Notes: generated from the letters alone by a model not told the origin. Shown: positions 17,278 to 25,987, counted from the stretch's first letter. The stretch is 64,000 nt of DNA from Thermus antranikianii DSM 12462 (GCF_000423905.1 NZ_AUIW01000001.1:248001-312000); one strand, 5' to 3'. A program made the numbers and translations.

Positions 17278-18064
17278 ACGGGTGCTTCTCAAGGACTACA
17301 CCACCTTAGGGGTGGGAGGCCCGGCGGAGCTTTGGACCGTGGAAACCAAGGAGGACCTCCTAAAGGCCACGGAGGCTCCTTACCGGGTCCTGGGGAATGG
17401 CTCCAACCTTCTGGTAATGGACGAGGGAGTGCCCGAAAGGGTGATCCGCCTTGCAGGGGAGTTCGCCACCTATGACCTAAGGGGCTGGGTGGGAGCGGGA
17501 GTCCTCCTTCCCCTCCTGGTACAGGAGGCAGCCCGCCAAGGGCTTTCCGGCCTCGAGGGCCTCCTCGGCATCCCCGCCCAGGTGGGAGGTGCGGTCAAGA
17601 TGAATGCGGGCACCCGGTTTGGGGAGATGGCGGATGCCCTCGAGGCAGTGGAGATCTTCCACGAGGGCCGTTTTCACATCTACCTCCCCCAGGAACTGGG
17701 CTTCGGCTACCGCCAAAGCCGCCTCCCCCCCGGGGGCATCGTGACCCGGGTCCGCCTGAAGCTGAAAGAGCGCCCCTTGGAGGAAATCCGGCGGCGCATG
17801 GCCGAGGTGGACGCCGCCAGGAAGGGCCAGCCCAAGCGGAAAAGCGCCGGCTGCGCTTTCAAAAACCCCCCAGGCCACTCCGCAGGAAGGCTTATAGACG
17901 AACGGGGCCTCAAGGGCCTCAGGGTGGGCGACGCCATGGTATCCCTTGAACATGGAAACTTTATCGTTAATCTGGGACAAGCCACAGCTAGGGACGTGTT
18001 GGAACTCCTAAAGCGGATCCAGGAAGAACTGCCCCTGGAGCTGGAGTGGGAGGTGTGGCCTTGA
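17267..18064 (+). CDS. murB: UDP-N-acetylenolpyruvoylglucosamine reductase
   Basis: 265 residues, the type II length lacking the extra fold of E. coli MurB. FAD-binding features are L-G-V-G-G-P-A-E-L, L-G-N-G-S-N-L-L-V and G-I-P-A-Q-V-G-G-A-V-K-M-N-A-G. R-K-S-A-G-C-A-F-K-N-P carries the proton-donating position (Cys instead of Ser) and the family's substrate loop. It reduces the enolpyruvyl group to make UDP-MurNAc with NADPH. A 33-nt gap follows before ftsQ, one of the larger gaps within the operon. Confidence 0.95.
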   Translation: MRVERVLLKDYTTLGVGGPAELWTVETKEDLLKATEAPYRVLGNGSNLLVMDEGVPERVIRLAGEFATYDLRGWVGAGVLLPLLVQEAARQGLSGLEGLLGIPAQVGGAVKMNAGTRFGEMADALEAVEIFHEGRFHIYLPQELGFGYRQSRLPPGGIVTRVRLKLKERPLEEIRRRMAEVDAARKGQPKRKSAGCAFKNPPGHSAGRLIDERGLKGLRVGDAMVSLEHGNFIVNLGQATARDVLELLKRIQEELPLELEWEVWP

Positions 18065-18097
18065 GGTTTAGTCGCTTTTTCACAGGGAGAGATTAAG

Positions 18098-18682
18098 ATG
18101 TGGGCGATGAGGCTTCTGCTGGCCTTGCTTCTCGCCGCCACCTTATATGTGGCCAGCCTGGTGCTCTTCCCCGTGGAACACATCGTGGTGATAGGCAACA
18201 AGCATTTAAAAACGGAGGACATCCTTGCCCGCACGCAGCTCCATGTTGGCGAACCCTGGCTTTGGATCCGCTCCGACCGCCTCCAAGGCCTTCGGCGGGA
18301 TCCCTGGGTGGCAGAAGCCCGGCTGGAGAAGCCTCGGATAGGAGAGGTTCGCCTGATCCTCAGGGAGCGGGAACCCTTCCTTCCCCTGACGGACGGCAAC
18401 GCCTTGGCTACCGATGGGACCGTGCTTCCAGGAGGGGCCCGCATGGCCAAGGGCCCTCAGGTGGAGGGCCAAGGTCCCCTGCCGGTCCAAGACCTCCTCG
18501 CCTTAGCCCGCGCCTATCCCGAGGCCACCCGGCTGCGCTACACGCCCGCCGGGTTTTGGGTGGAAACACCCCAGGGCGTGGCCTTTGCTCCGGAAGCTCG
18601 GCTTCTAGTAAAGTATGCCCAGGCGGGCGCACCAAAGGGCAGGGTTTACCTGTATTCTTGGGGGGTGAGTGTAAGCCCATGA
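18098..18682 (+). CDS. ftsQ: FtsQ/DivIB-like division protein
   Basis: 194 residues: one N-terminal membrane helix (about residues 4-24), then a POTRA-like domain starting V-E-H-I-V-V-I-G-N-K-H-L-K-T-E-D-I. The beta domain is shorter than in E. coli FtsQ (276 residues). FtsQ links early and late divisome proteins through FtsL/FtsB. GGGAGA lies upstream of the ATG; a second in-frame ATG three codons on is an alternative. The position between murB and ftsA supports the call more than sequence alone does. Its stop overlaps ftsA (ATGA). Confidence 0.88.
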   Translation: MWAMRLLLALLLAATLYVASLVLFPVEHIVVIGNKHLKTEDILARTQLHVGEPWLWIRSDRLQGLRRDPWVAEARLEKPRIGEVRLILREREPFLPLTDGNALATDGTVLPGGARMAKGPQVEGQGPLPVQDLLALARAYPEATRLRYTPAGFWVETPQGVAFAPEARLLVKYAQAGAPKGRVYLYSWGVSVSP

Positions 18683-19923
18683 TTATCGCTGGATTGGACG
18701 TCGGCACCAGCAAGGTCACCACCGTGATCGGGGAACTGGCCCCCGATGGCGTGCTGGACATCATCGGCGAGGGCAGCGTGCCCTCCCAGGGCTTGAAGCG
18801 GGGCGTGGTGGTCAACTTGGAGCGCACCACGGAAGCCATCCGCCAAAGCGTCCACCAGGCGGAGAGGGTAGCTGGGGTCAAAGTGGAGCAGGTCATCCTG
18901 GGGGTAGGAGGACCCCATCTCAAAAGCGTGACCAGCCATGGCCTGGCCGCCATCCGCCGGGGCCAGAGCATCAGCGCCGCCGACGTGGAGCGGGCCATAG
19001 AGCAGGCCAAGGCCTACCCCTTTGATGCCGACCTGGAGCTTCTGCACGCCCTGCCTCTGGAGTTCAAGGTGGACGGCCAAGAAGGCATCCGCGATCCCGT
19101 GGGCATGGCGGGAGTACGCCTCGAGGTGGACGTGCACTTGGTGGCAGCCGGCCGGGGACCCTTGGCCAACCTGCGCCGAGCCGTGGGGGAAGCAGGTTTG
19201 GCGATTGAGGCCCTGGTGGCCCAACCCCTGGCCAGCGGCCTCGGCGTGCTGTCCCCCGAGGAGGAACACATGACTGTACTCCTCCTGGACGTGGGTGGAG
19301 GCACCACCGAGGTGGCGGTCTTCCGGGAAGGCCGTCTGGCCCACTCCTCCGTTCTGCCCTTGGGTGGGGACCACGTAACCCAAGACATCGCCCAGCTCCT
19401 CAAGATCCCCTTTGAGGAGGCGGAAAGGGTGAAGCGCAAGTACGGGGCGGCCTTGCCGGAACTGGCGGATCCCGAGCTGGTTCTGGAGATCAACCAGGAA
19501 GGAGGGTCCTTGGGCGAGGTGCCCGCCCCCGAGCTCGCCCGCATCATCCGCCCCCGCCTGCGGGAGATCCTGCACCTGGCCCGTCAGTCGGTGGACGAGG
19601 CCTTAGGGCCCTTGGAAATCAAGGTCAATCGGGTCATCCTCACCGGGGGAAGTGCCCTTCTTAAGGGTTTCGACCTCCTGGCAAGGCAGCAGTACAGCCT
19701 CCCCGTGCGGGTGGGCAAGCCCCATGGGGTCTCCGGCCTCACCGACGTGGTGGCTACCCCCGCCCATGCCACCGCCGTGGGTTTGGTCCGGTACGCCACC
19801 ACCTTGCCCCTCACCGCACCCGAGGCCCGGAGGGCCAGGGAAAGGAGGGAAAGGCGTGAGGAACAAGCTAAGGGTGAGGGCCTTTGGGCACGGATCAAGG
19901 AGATTCTGAACAACTTGTTCTAG
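18679..19923 (+). CDS. ftsA: Cell division protein FtsA
   Basis: 414 residues of the actin/HSP70 ATPase superfamily. Phosphate-1 is G-L-D-V-G-T-S-K-V, phosphate-2 L-L-D-V-G-G-G-T-T-E-V-A, and the adenosine motif L-T-G-G-S-A-L-L-K-G. The C-terminus ends in an amphipathic helix (L-W-A-R-I-K-E-I-L-N-N-L-F), the membrane-targeting element. FtsA tethers FtsZ filaments to the membrane. The start follows GGGGGTGAG and overlaps the ftsQ stop. ftsZ follows after 30 nt with its own strong ribosome-binding site. Confidence 0.97.
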   Translation: MIIAGLDVGTSKVTTVIGELAPDGVLDIIGEGSVPSQGLKRGVVVNLERTTEAIRQSVHQAERVAGVKVEQVILGVGGPHLKSVTSHGLAAIRRGQSISAADVERAIEQAKAYPFDADLELLHALPLEFKVDGQEGIRDPVGMAGVRLEVDVHLVAAGRGPLANLRRAVGEAGLAIEALVAQPLASGLGVLSPEEEHMTVLLLDVGGGTTEVAVFREGRLAHSSVLPLGGDHVTQDIAQLLKIPFEEAERVKRKYGAALPELADPELVLEINQEGGSLGEVPAPELARIIRPRLREILHLARQSVDEALGPLEIKVNRVILTGGSALLKGFDLLARQQYSLPVRVGKPHGVSGLTDVVATPAHATAVGLVRYATTLPLTAPEARRARERRERREEQAKGEGLWARIKEILNNLF

Positions 19924-19953
19924 TTCTGGATTTATTGGGGGGAGGAGGCAGAG

Positions 19954-21009
19954 ATGGAGGGAGCAGTCATCAAGGTCATCGGTCTCGGGGGAGCAGGGAA
20001 CAACGCGGTGAACCGCATGATTGAGGCGGGCCTCGTGGGGGTGGAGTTCATCGCCGCCAACACCGACGCCCAGGTGCTGGCCAAGAGCCTGGCCGACCAG
20101 CGCATCCAGCTTGGGGAGAAGCTCACCCGGGGCCTTGGGGCCGGGGCCAACCCCGAGATCGGGGAGAAGGCGGCCCTCGAGGCCGAGGACTTGATCGCCG
20201 AAGCCTTGGACGGGGCCGACCTGGTCTTTATCACCGCCGGCATGGGGGGCGGCACCGGAACGGGAAGCGCCCCGGTGGTGGCGGATATCGCCAAGCGGCT
20301 TGGAGCCCTCACCGTGGCCGTGGTGACCCGCCCCTTCAGCTTCGAAGGCCCGAAACGCCTCAAGGCGGCGGAAGAGGGTATCAAGCGCCTTAAGGAGCGG
20401 GTGGACGCCATGGTGGTGGTGCAAAACGACCGCCTCCTCTCTGCCGTGGACAAGAAGGTAAGCCTCAAGGATGCCTTCCTCATCGCTGACCGGGTCCTCT
20501 ACCACGGGGTCAAGGGCATCACCGACGTCATCAATCTCCCAGGCCTCATCAACGTGGACTTCGCCGACGTGAAAACCCTTTTGGAGGGAGCAGGCCAGGT
20601 GCTCATGGGCATCGGGGCGGGACGGGGGGAAAACCGGGTAGAGGAAGCCGCCAAGACCGCTACCCACAGCCCCCTCCTGGAACGCTCCATCGAGGGAGCC
20701 AAGCGGCTTCTCCTCAACGTGGTGGGCTCCGAGGACCTCTCCCTTATGGAGGCAGCGGAGGTGGTGGAGCGGGTGCGGGAGGCCACGGGCAACGAGGATG
20801 TGGACATTCTCTACGGGGTCACCTATGACGATCGGGCCCAGGACGAGCTCAGGGTGATCCTCATCGCCGCAGGTTTCGGGGAAAGCACCGTGGTGCCCAA
20901 GCCGCTTAGGCCCGTGGACTTCCCCACCCACCCCGATCCCTACAACTTCGACATCCCCGCCTTTATCCGCTACGGGGATGCGGACTACCCCCCCAGAAAG
21001 GGCAACTAG
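19954..21009 (+). CDS. ftsZ: Cell division GTPase FtsZ
   Basis: 351 residues. The tubulin signature [10 protein letters not shown], the N-terminal [13 protein letters not shown], and the T7 loop region [10 protein letters not shown] are present. The C-terminal tail is short, and F-D-I-P-A-F-I-R-Y is the conserved peptide that binds FtsA. FtsZ forms the Z ring. The GGGGGGAGGAGG upstream is the strongest ribosome-binding site in the operon, as expected for the most abundant division protein. Confidence 0.98.
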   Translation: MEGAVIKVIGLGGAGNNAVNRMIEAGLVGVEFIAANTDAQVLAKSLADQRIQLGEKLTRGLGAGANPEIGEKAALEAEDLIAEALDGADLVFITAGMGGGTGTGSAPVVADIAKRLGALTVAVVTRPFSFEGPKRLKAAEEGIKRLKERVDAMVVVQNDRLLSAVDKKVSLKDAFLIADRVLYHGVKGITDVINLPGLINVDFADVKTLLEGAGQVLMGIGAGRGENRVEEAAKTATHSPLLERSIEGAKRLLLNVVGSEDLSLMEAAEVVERVREATGNEDVDILYGVTYDDRAQDELRVILIAAGFGESTVVPKPLRPVDFPTHPDPYNFDIPAFIRYGDADYPPRKGN

Positions 21010-21021
21010 GAACCTCGAGGC

Positions 21022-21522
21022 ATGGTGGTTTTGGGCATAGACCCCGGCATCACCCACCTGGGCCTGGGGGTGGTGGAGGTGGAGCCCAAGGGCACCCTAA
21101 AAGCCCGCCTCCTCCACGGGGAGGTGGTGAGGACCTCCCACAAGGAACCCGCCCAGGAACGGGTGGGGCGCATCCACGCCCGGGTAAAGGAGGCCCTTGC
21201 CCGCTTCCACCCCGAGGCCCTGGCGGTGGAGGAGCAGTTCTTCTACCGGCAGAACGAGCTGGCCTACAAGGTGGGCTGGGCCCTGGGGGCGGTGCTGGTG
21301 GCGGCCTTTGAGGCCGGGGTTCCCGTTCACGCCTACGGTCCCATGCAGGTAAAACAGGCCCTAGCTGGGCACGGGCACGCCGGTAAGGAAGAGGTGGCCT
21401 TGATGGTCCGGGGCATCCTGGGTTTGAAGGAGGCTCCCAAGCCCAGCCACCTGGCCGATGCCCTGGCTATTGCTTTGACCCACGCCTTTTACGCCCGCCT
21501 AGGAGCGGGGAAGCCCTTATAA
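21022..21522 (+). CDS. ruvC: Holliday junction resolvase RuvC
   Basis: 166 residues. Catalytic acidic residues are visible in G-I-D-P-G-I-T-H-L-G (Asp7), A-V-E-E-Q-F-F (Glu70) and the C-terminal H-L-A-D-A-L-A-I-A. It nicks four-way junctions symmetrically after RuvAB branch migration. It starts 12 nt after ftsZ and probably shares its transcript, an arrangement outside the classical dcw set. ruvA and ruvB are not in the window. Confidence 0.96.
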   Translation: MVVLGIDPGITHLGLGVVEVEPKGTLKARLLHGEVVRTSHKEPAQERVGRIHARVKEALARFHPEALAVEEQFFYRQNELAYKVGWALGAVLVAAFEAGVPVHAYGPMQVKQALAGHGHAGKEEVALMVRGILGLKEAPKPSHLADALAIALTHAFYARLGAGKPL

Positions 21523-21780
21523 GACCTCTCCCAAGGGCAAAGGCCCACGCCCTCCAGCTGGAGGGCCGGGTTGGGCAAAGCATACCCCACGCATCCCAGG
21601 GGCCGTCACCGGATGCCAAGCCCTTGCCCGCGGGGCTAGCATCTTCCTTCCCCCAACAGGGACGGTACGTTCCCCTTTGCATGGCCGAAATCCACCCCAC
21701 CTGGTGGACTTGGGGACGTTCCCCACGGGACATCCCTCCCCTGATACCCGTGATACAGTCGGCATAGTAGGAGGTGAACG
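21523..21780. other. Intergenic region with repeats and a palindrome
   Basis: No coding potential was recognised. It holds an 18-bp palindrome (GCCCTCCAG/CTGGAGGGC, 21549-21566, possible ruvC terminator). The direct repeat ACGTTCCCC occurs at 21667 and 21716, and TGATACCCG at 21742 is repeated exactly at 21782 across the next start codon. TACAGT at 21754-21759 is a possible -10 for the downstream gene, which has AGGAGGTGA as ribosome-binding site. Confidence 0.4.
21549..21566 (+). terminator. Palindrome downstream of ruvC
   Basis: Perfect 18-bp palindrome 27 bases after the ruvC stop, without a T tract. It may end the dcw-ruvC transcript. Confidence 0.4.
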
Positions 21781-22218
21781 GTGATACCCGCCTTCAGAAG
21801 CGCCCAAACCCAAACCCAGTGGGCCCTGGAGTTCATCCGCCTGGTCATGCTTCTTCTGTGCTTGGTGGGATGGGTGATGTATCCGGTGGAGCTTCTCCTC
21901 CTGGACCACTGGACGGAAAGCTGGCAGAGTAGGATTCCCTTCTTTGTGGCCATCCCTGGATTCATTTTCACCCTGTGGGTGCTCTTTGACCGGAAAACCC
22001 CCTGGGTGAGGTGGGCCTTCATCCTCACCATGTGGGCTTCGGTGTTCACCGGTCTAATTGGGGCCTACTTTCACTTGCTCTGGAACTTTGAGGGGGAGGT
22101 GGCTTGGGAGTTTGAGGCTGCCATGGAGGCCATGGCCGGAAGCCGCCCCGTCCTGGCGGCCCTGGCCTTTACCCACATAGGGGTAACGGGGCTTCTGGCC
22201 ATCTACCGGGCCAGGTAG
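21781..22218 (+). CDS. Four-helix membrane protein, paralogue A
   Basis: 145 residues with four predicted membrane helices (about 18-38, 50-66, 76-98 and 121-140). The loop after helix 1 carries L-D-H-W-T-E-S-W-Q-S-R-I-P-F-F-V, shared almost exactly with the next gene. Histidines in the third helix region (Y-F-H-L-L-W) and the fourth (A-F-T-H-I-G) are conserved in both copies and could bind a metal or heme. No family name comes to mind. GTG start with AGGAGGTGA. It is followed 10 nt later by its paralogue and then a secreted DOMON-like protein. Confidence 0.85.
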   Translation: MIPAFRSAQTQTQWALEFIRLVMLLLCLVGWVMYPVELLLLDHWTESWQSRIPFFVAIPGFIFTLWVLFDRKTPWVRWAFILTMWASVFTGLIGAYFHLLWNFEGEVAWEFEAAMEAMAGSRPVLAALAFTHIGVTGLLAIYRAR

Positions 22219-22228
22219 GAGGTGAGGT

Positions 22229-22672
22229 ATGATCGAAGCCCTCATCAAAGCCCAAACCGAGGAGGAAAGGCTTTTGGAGTTCTTGCGGTCCACCTTTCTC
22301 CTCATCGCCCTGGTGGGCTTTGCCTTCTACAGCATGGAGCACTGGATCTTGGACCACTGGACGGAAAGCTGGCAAAGCCGCATTCCCTTCTTCGTGTCCC
22401 TGGTGGGGTTTCCCCTGACCCTTCTCATGTTCTTCCACCGGGGCAAATGGGTTCGCTACCCCTTCCTACTCTGGATGCTGGTAACCGTGGCCACAGGCCT
22501 CCTGGGGGCCTACTATCACCTCCTTTGGAATGCCCAGGATGCCGAGGTAAGCCTTTGGAACCTCAAGGGGTTCCTGGAGGCATTTGAAGGAAGCCGCCCT
22601 GTGCTGGCAGCCCTGGCGCACACGCATGTGGGGGCGGTGGCCTTTGTGGTGGGCATAACCATAAGGGACTAA
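22229..22672 (+). CDS. Four-helix membrane protein, paralogue B
   Basis: 147 residues, clearly a tandem duplicate of the preceding gene. It has the same four-helix layout, the same L-D-H-W-T-E-S-W-Q-S-R-I-P-F-F-V loop, G-A-Y-Y-H-L-L-W-N in helix 3 and G-S-R-P-V-L-A-A-L-A-H-T-H-V-G before and in helix 4. Conserved tryptophans and histidines in both suggest a shared cofactor site, and the two may form a heterodimer. Function unknown. The DOMON-like gene follows after 15 nt, so one operon of three genes is likely. Confidence 0.85.
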   Translation: MIEALIKAQTEEERLLEFLRSTFLLIALVGFAFYSMEHWILDHWTESWQSRIPFFVSLVGFPLTLLMFFHRGKWVRYPFLLWMLVTVATGLLGAYYHLLWNAQDAEVSLWNLKGFLEAFEGSRPVLAALAHTHVGAVAFVVGITIRD

Positions 22673-22687
22673 CGGGAGGTAAGAGGT

Positions 22688-23242
22688 ATGAGAAAGGGCA
22701 TCGTCTGGCTTCTGGTTCTGGTCCTGAGTGGGGCGCTGGCCCAGGCACCCAAGGTGGATGGGAAGATCGCCAGCGGGGAGTACGCCAAAACCTACAAGCA
22801 CGAGAAAAGCGGCATCACCCTGCACTGGAGCATCGTGGGGGACACCCTGTATTTGGCCCTCGAGGGCAAGAGCAAGGGCTGGATCGGCATTGGCTTCCTG
22901 CCAGAGAAGACCGACAAGAAGAAGGGGGCGGACCAGTACCTCTTCTACATGGAGGGGGGCAAGCTGGTGGCCCTGGACATGTACCAGACCAAGCGCACGG
23001 GAGCCCCGGTAACCGATGAGAAGGAGGGGGGTAAAAACTCCATCCTGGCCGCTGCGGCCACCTACGAGAACGATACCTGGGTGGTGGAGTTCAGCCGCAA
23101 GCTGAAAACCGGGGAAGCCACCGACGTGGAGATCACCCCGGGGAAAAAGCTCATCGTCCTCCTGGCCCACGCGGAAAAGATGGACCCCAAGGAGGAGCAT
23201 AAGAAGACCGAGCGCTGGTACCTGGAGGACTTCACCTTCTAG
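22688..23242 (+). CDS. Secreted DOMON-like domain protein
   Basis: 184 residues. A signal peptide (residues 1-19, cleaved after A-L-A-Q-A) is followed by a single beta-sandwich domain starting V-D-G-K-I-A-S-G-E-Y. It contains the DOMON pattern I-T-L-H-W-S-I-V-G-D-T-L-Y-L-A-L-E-G and G-W-I-G-I-G-F, then N-D-T-W-V-V-E-F-S-R-K-L. DOMON domains bind heme b or sugars outside the membrane. Paired with two membrane proteins carrying paired histidines, electron transfer or ligand relay is possible but unproven. The gene ends with a strong terminator. Confidence 0.8.
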   Translation: MRKGIVWLLVLVLSGALAQAPKVDGKIASGEYAKTYKHEKSGITLHWSIVGDTLYLALEGKSKGWIGIGFLPEKTDKKKGADQYLFYMEGGKLVALDMYQTKRTGAPVTDEKEGGKNSILAAAATYENDTWVVEFSRKLKTGEATDVEITPGKKLIVLLAHAEKMDPKEEHKKTERWYLEDFTF

Positions 23243-23255
23243 GAGGCAGCTTTCT

Positions 23256-23287
23256 GGGACCCTGGGTTTGCCCAGGGTCCCTTTTGT
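23256..23287 (+). terminator. Strong intrinsic terminator after the DOMON gene
   Basis: GGGACCCTGGG-TTTG-CCCAGGGTCCC followed by TTTTGTT: an 11-bp perfect stem, 4-nt loop and U-rich tail. Confidence 0.95.
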
Positions 23288-23306
23288 TGCACCCCGGCTT
23301 ATACCC

Positions 23307-23334
23307 TTGACTTTTATAGGCTCATGGGTACCAT
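23307..23334 (+). promoter_or_regulatory. Promoter of the YeeE/YedE gene
   Basis: TTGACT, 16 nt, TACCAT, then 7 nt to ATG 23342. It argues that translation starts at 23342 on a leaderless mRNA and not at the ATG at 23324, which lies inside the promoter. Confidence 0.65.
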
Positions 23335-23341
23335 AAGGGGC

Positions 23342-24547
23342 ATGGAGCGGACAGCGCGCCCCCAACCCCTGCCCCTCCTCCTCTTCGCCCTCCTGGCCTC
23401 GGGGCTTTCCTATGCCGTCCATCTGGCTTCGGGAACCCGGCTCGTTTTGGCCTTCTGGGTGGCGGTCCTCCTGGGCTTAGCCCTCTTCCACGCCAAGTTC
23501 GGCTTCGCCTCCGGCTTCCGCCGCTTCCTCCTCACCGGGGAAAGCCGCCTTCTCAGGGCCCACTTCCTCCTCTTTGCCCTCACCGCCCTCCTCTTCTTCC
23601 CCTTCCTGGTCCAGGGGGAGGCCTTCGGCCAGGCGGTCCAGGGCTTCGTGGTGCCCCTGGGGGTGGCCCTGGCGGTGGGGGCCTTCCTCTTCGGGGTCGG
23701 CATGCAACTGGGGGACGGGTGCGCCTCCGGTACCCTCTACCACACGGGAAGCGGGGACACCCGGGGGATTTTGGTTCTCTTGGGCTTCATGGTGGGCTCT
23801 TTGCTGGGGGTCTACCACCTCCCTTACTGGCAAGCCCTTCCCGCCTGGAGCCCAGGTAGTGCCCTCACTTGGTTTCCCTCCCCCTACATGGGCCTTCTCC
23901 TCTGGATAGGCCTTTTGGCCTTCCTCTACCTTCTGGTTTCCCGGGTGGAAAAAAGGCGCACGGGCCAGGTGGTACCTCTCTGGCAACGGGAAGCCACCCA
24001 CCCCCTCTTCGGCCCTTGGAGCCTGGTGGGAGGTGCCGCAGTCCTAGCCCTAGGAAGCCTCCTTATCCTCCTATTATTGGGCCGCCCCTGGGGGGTAACG
24101 GCGGCCTTCGCCCTTTGGGGAGGCAAGCTGGCCCAACTTCTGGGGATCCCGGTGATGGATTGGGCCCTCTTCAACAACCCGGCCTTCGCCGAAAAACTAG
24201 AGCAGAGCATCCTTAAAGACCCCACCAGCGTGACCAATTTCGGGGTCTTCCTGGGAGCTTTCCTGGGAGCCACCCTGGGTGGGGCCTTTAGGCTTCAGGA
24301 CCTGCGCCGCATCCCCTGGACCACCCACCTAGGGGTCTTCCTGGGAGGGGTGCTCATGGGCTACGGAGCCCGGCTGGCAGGGGGTTGCAACATCGGGGCC
24401 TACCTGGGGGGCACTGCCTCCTTCAGCCTCCACGGTCCCCTCTGGGGGGTCTTCGCCCTCCTGGGCACCGCCCTGGGGGTGCGGCTTAGGCCCGCCTGCC
24501 GCCTGGAAAACGAAGGCAAGACGGGAAAGAGCCTGCCTAGCACTTGA
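23342..24547 (+). CDS. YeeE/YedE-family (TsuA-like) sulfur-compound transporter
   Basis: 401 residues and roughly nine to ten membrane helices forming two related halves. Each half has the family cysteine motif: G-D-G-C-A-S-G-T-L-Y-H-T-G-S-G and A-G-G-C-N-I-G-A-Y-L-G-G. In known TsuA proteins these cysteines relay thiosulfate or similar ions through the membrane. No rhodanese or TusA partner gene is adjacent, so the substrate remains uncertain. It is monocistronic, ends with an 11-nt convergent overlap with the epimerase gene, and lies at the left edge of the light-response island. Confidence 0.88.
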   Translation: MERTARPQPLPLLLFALLASGLSYAVHLASGTRLVLAFWVAVLLGLALFHAKFGFASGFRRFLLTGESRLLRAHFLLFALTALLFFPFLVQGEAFGQAVQGFVVPLGVALAVGAFLFGVGMQLGDGCASGTLYHTGSGDTRGILVLLGFMVGSLLGVYHLPYWQALPAWSPGSALTWFPSPYMGLLLWIGLLAFLYLLVSRVEKRRTGQVVPLWQREATHPLFGPWSLVGGAAVLALGSLLILLLLGRPWGVTAAFALWGGKLAQLLGIPVMDWALFNNPAFAEKLEQSILKDPTSVTNFGVFLGAFLGATLGGAFRLQDLRRIPWTTHLGVFLGGVLMGYGARLAGGCNIGAYLGGTASFSLHGPLWGVFALLGTALGVRLRPACRLENEGKTGKSLPST

Positions 24548-25400
24548 GGTAGGTGGGAAGGACCTCCTCCAGGGCCTTGGGCGCCGGGAAGAGGTCCTTT
24601 AGGGCTTCGGGAAAGGGAGCGGTGTTCCCCTCCTTCAGCATGAGGTACTGGTCCCGGGTGATGGGGGCGAAGGGAAGACGGGATAGGAGGGGTACGGCCA
24701 GGTCCATCAGCCAAAGGGGTATGGGGACAAAGGGTTTCCTCCGGCCCACAACCCTCATGCAAAGCTCTAAAAGCTCCCGGAAGGTGTACTCCTTGGGCCC
24801 CACCAGGTCAAAGGTGCCCCGAAGACCCCGCTCCAGGGCGCCGGCAAAGGCCTCGGCCACGTCCCCCACATAGACCGGGCGGAAGGGAAAGCTCCCGTCC
24901 CCGATGAGGGGGACAAAGGGCAGGGGGGCGCAGACCAGCCCCTTGAGGACCTGGCCAAAGAACTCATCCCCCGGGCCGAAGATGAGGCTGGGGCGGAAGA
25001 TGGTCCAGGCCAGGCCGCTTTCCCGCACCAGGGCCTCCCCCTCCGCCTTGGTCTCGTGGTAGCGGCTTCCCGTGCCCTTCCCCACCCCCAGGGCGGACAT
25101 GTGGAGGAGGCGCTCCACCCCGGCTCGGCGCATGCCCTGGAGGAGGTTTTTCACCCCCTCCACGTGCACCGCCCGGAAGGTCTGGCCCCGTTCGCGGATG
25201 ATGCCCGCCAGGTAGATGGCGGCCTCCACCCCAGCAAGGTCCGGCACCTCCCGGGTGATGTCCCCCTCCACGAAAACGGCCCCCGCGGGCAGGTCCCGGG
25301 GGGTGCGGGCCAGAACCAGGGGGGTGTGCCCCCCCTGGAGGAGGCGGCGCACCAGGGCCTGGCCCACGAAGCCCGTGCCCCCTACCACGAAGACCCGCAT
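24537..25400 (-). CDS. NAD(P)-binding epimerase-like protein (NDUFA9/SDR-a5 type)
   Basis: 287 residues, atypical extended SDR. The Rossmann motif is V-V-G-G-T-G-F-V-G at the N-terminus; Y-H-E-T-K replaces the classical YxxxK context, and F-R-P-S-L-I-F-G-P-G-D marks the family. Relatives include the complex I accessory subunit NDUFA9 and ubiquinone-related or carotenoid-pathway reductases. Its ATG overlaps the ldrP stop (TGATG), so it is the third gene of the litR-ldrP operon and should be light-induced. The substrate is unknown; a role in quinone or isoprenoid metabolism is a guess. Confidence 0.82.
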   Translation of the reverse strand: MRVFVVGGTGFVGQALVRRLLQGGHTPLVLARTPRDLPAGAVFVEGDITREVPDLAGVEAAIYLAGIIRERGQTFRAVHVEGVKNLLQGMRRAGVERLLHMSALGVGKGTGSRYHETKAEGEALVRESGLAWTIFRPSLIFGPGDEFFGQVLKGLVCAPLPFVPLIGDGSFPFRPVYVGDVAEAFAGALERGLRGTFDLVGPKEYTFRELLELCMRVVGRRKPFVPIPLWLMDLAVPLLSRLPFAPITRDQYLMLKEGNTAPFPEALKDLFPAPKALEEVLPTYLKC

Positions 25401-25987
25401 CAGGCGGCTTCCAAGACGCCCTGGGCCTCCCGCTCCAGGGCCGAGAGGTCCAGGAGGTAGACCTTGCGGTAGGCGGTGGCGATGAGGCCCTCCTGGCGGA
25501 GGTCGGAGAGGATCTTGGAGACCGACTCCCGGGTGGAGGCGGTGGCGTCGGCAATCTCCTCGTGGGAGGCGGTCACGTAGAGGCCCTGGGCGTCCCGGAA
25601 GGAGGCGGGGGTATCCGCCAGGAAGAGGAGGTAGCGGGCGATGCGGGCCCGGAGCTCCCCGGTCTGCAGGTGGGTCTCGTAGGCCTGCACCCGGCGCATC
25701 TGCCGCGCCAGGTTGCGGGCCACCTGGTGGAGCTCCTCGTGGGACATGGCCTTGGGGTCATACCCCCGCACCACCCCGTCGGTGAGGGCCTCGGCGGCGT
25801 AGCGGTAGCGCTTGCCCTCCAGGGCCTCCTCCCCGAAGAAGTCCCCCGGGAGCACGTGGCGCAGGGTGAGGGTGCGCCCGTCGGGCAAAAGCTCCACAAT
25901 GCGCACCAGGCCCTCCTCGAGGCGGTACAGGGTGTCCGCCCGATCCCCGGCCAGATAGACCACTTCCTTACGTGCAATCCGCTTCAT
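25400..25987 (-). CDS. ldrP: CRP/FNR-family light-dependent activator LdrP
   Basis: 195 residues. An N-terminal cyclic-nucleotide-like beta barrel without the cAMP-contact residues is followed by the long dimer helix and a C-terminal winged helix ([20 protein letters not shown]). It is shorter than E. coli CRP, as is LdrP. In T. thermophilus the gene next to litR encodes LdrP, which activates the light-inducible crt genes without cAMP; the identical neighbourhood here supports the same role. It overlaps the litR stop (ATGA) and has a GGGGGAAGC ribosome-binding site. Confidence 0.9.
   Translation of the reverse strand: MKRIARKEVVYLAGDRADTLYRLEEGLVRIVELLPDGRTLTLRHVLPGDFFGEEALEGKRYRYAAEALTDGVVRGYDPKAMSHEELHQVARNLARQMRRVQAYETHLQTGELRARIARYLLFLADTPASFRDAQGLYVTASHEEIADATASTRESVSKILSDLRQEGLIATAYRKVYLLDLSALEREAQGVLEAA

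Noticed and set aside
21523-21780. Possible small coding gene or insertion-sequence remnant after ruvC
   Set aside because: Six-frame reading gave no recognisable protein, no terminal inverted repeats and no target duplication.
23324-23341. Upstream ATG for the YeeE/YedE protein
   Set aside because: It lies between the -35 TTGACT and the -10 TACCAT, so it would not be in the transcript.
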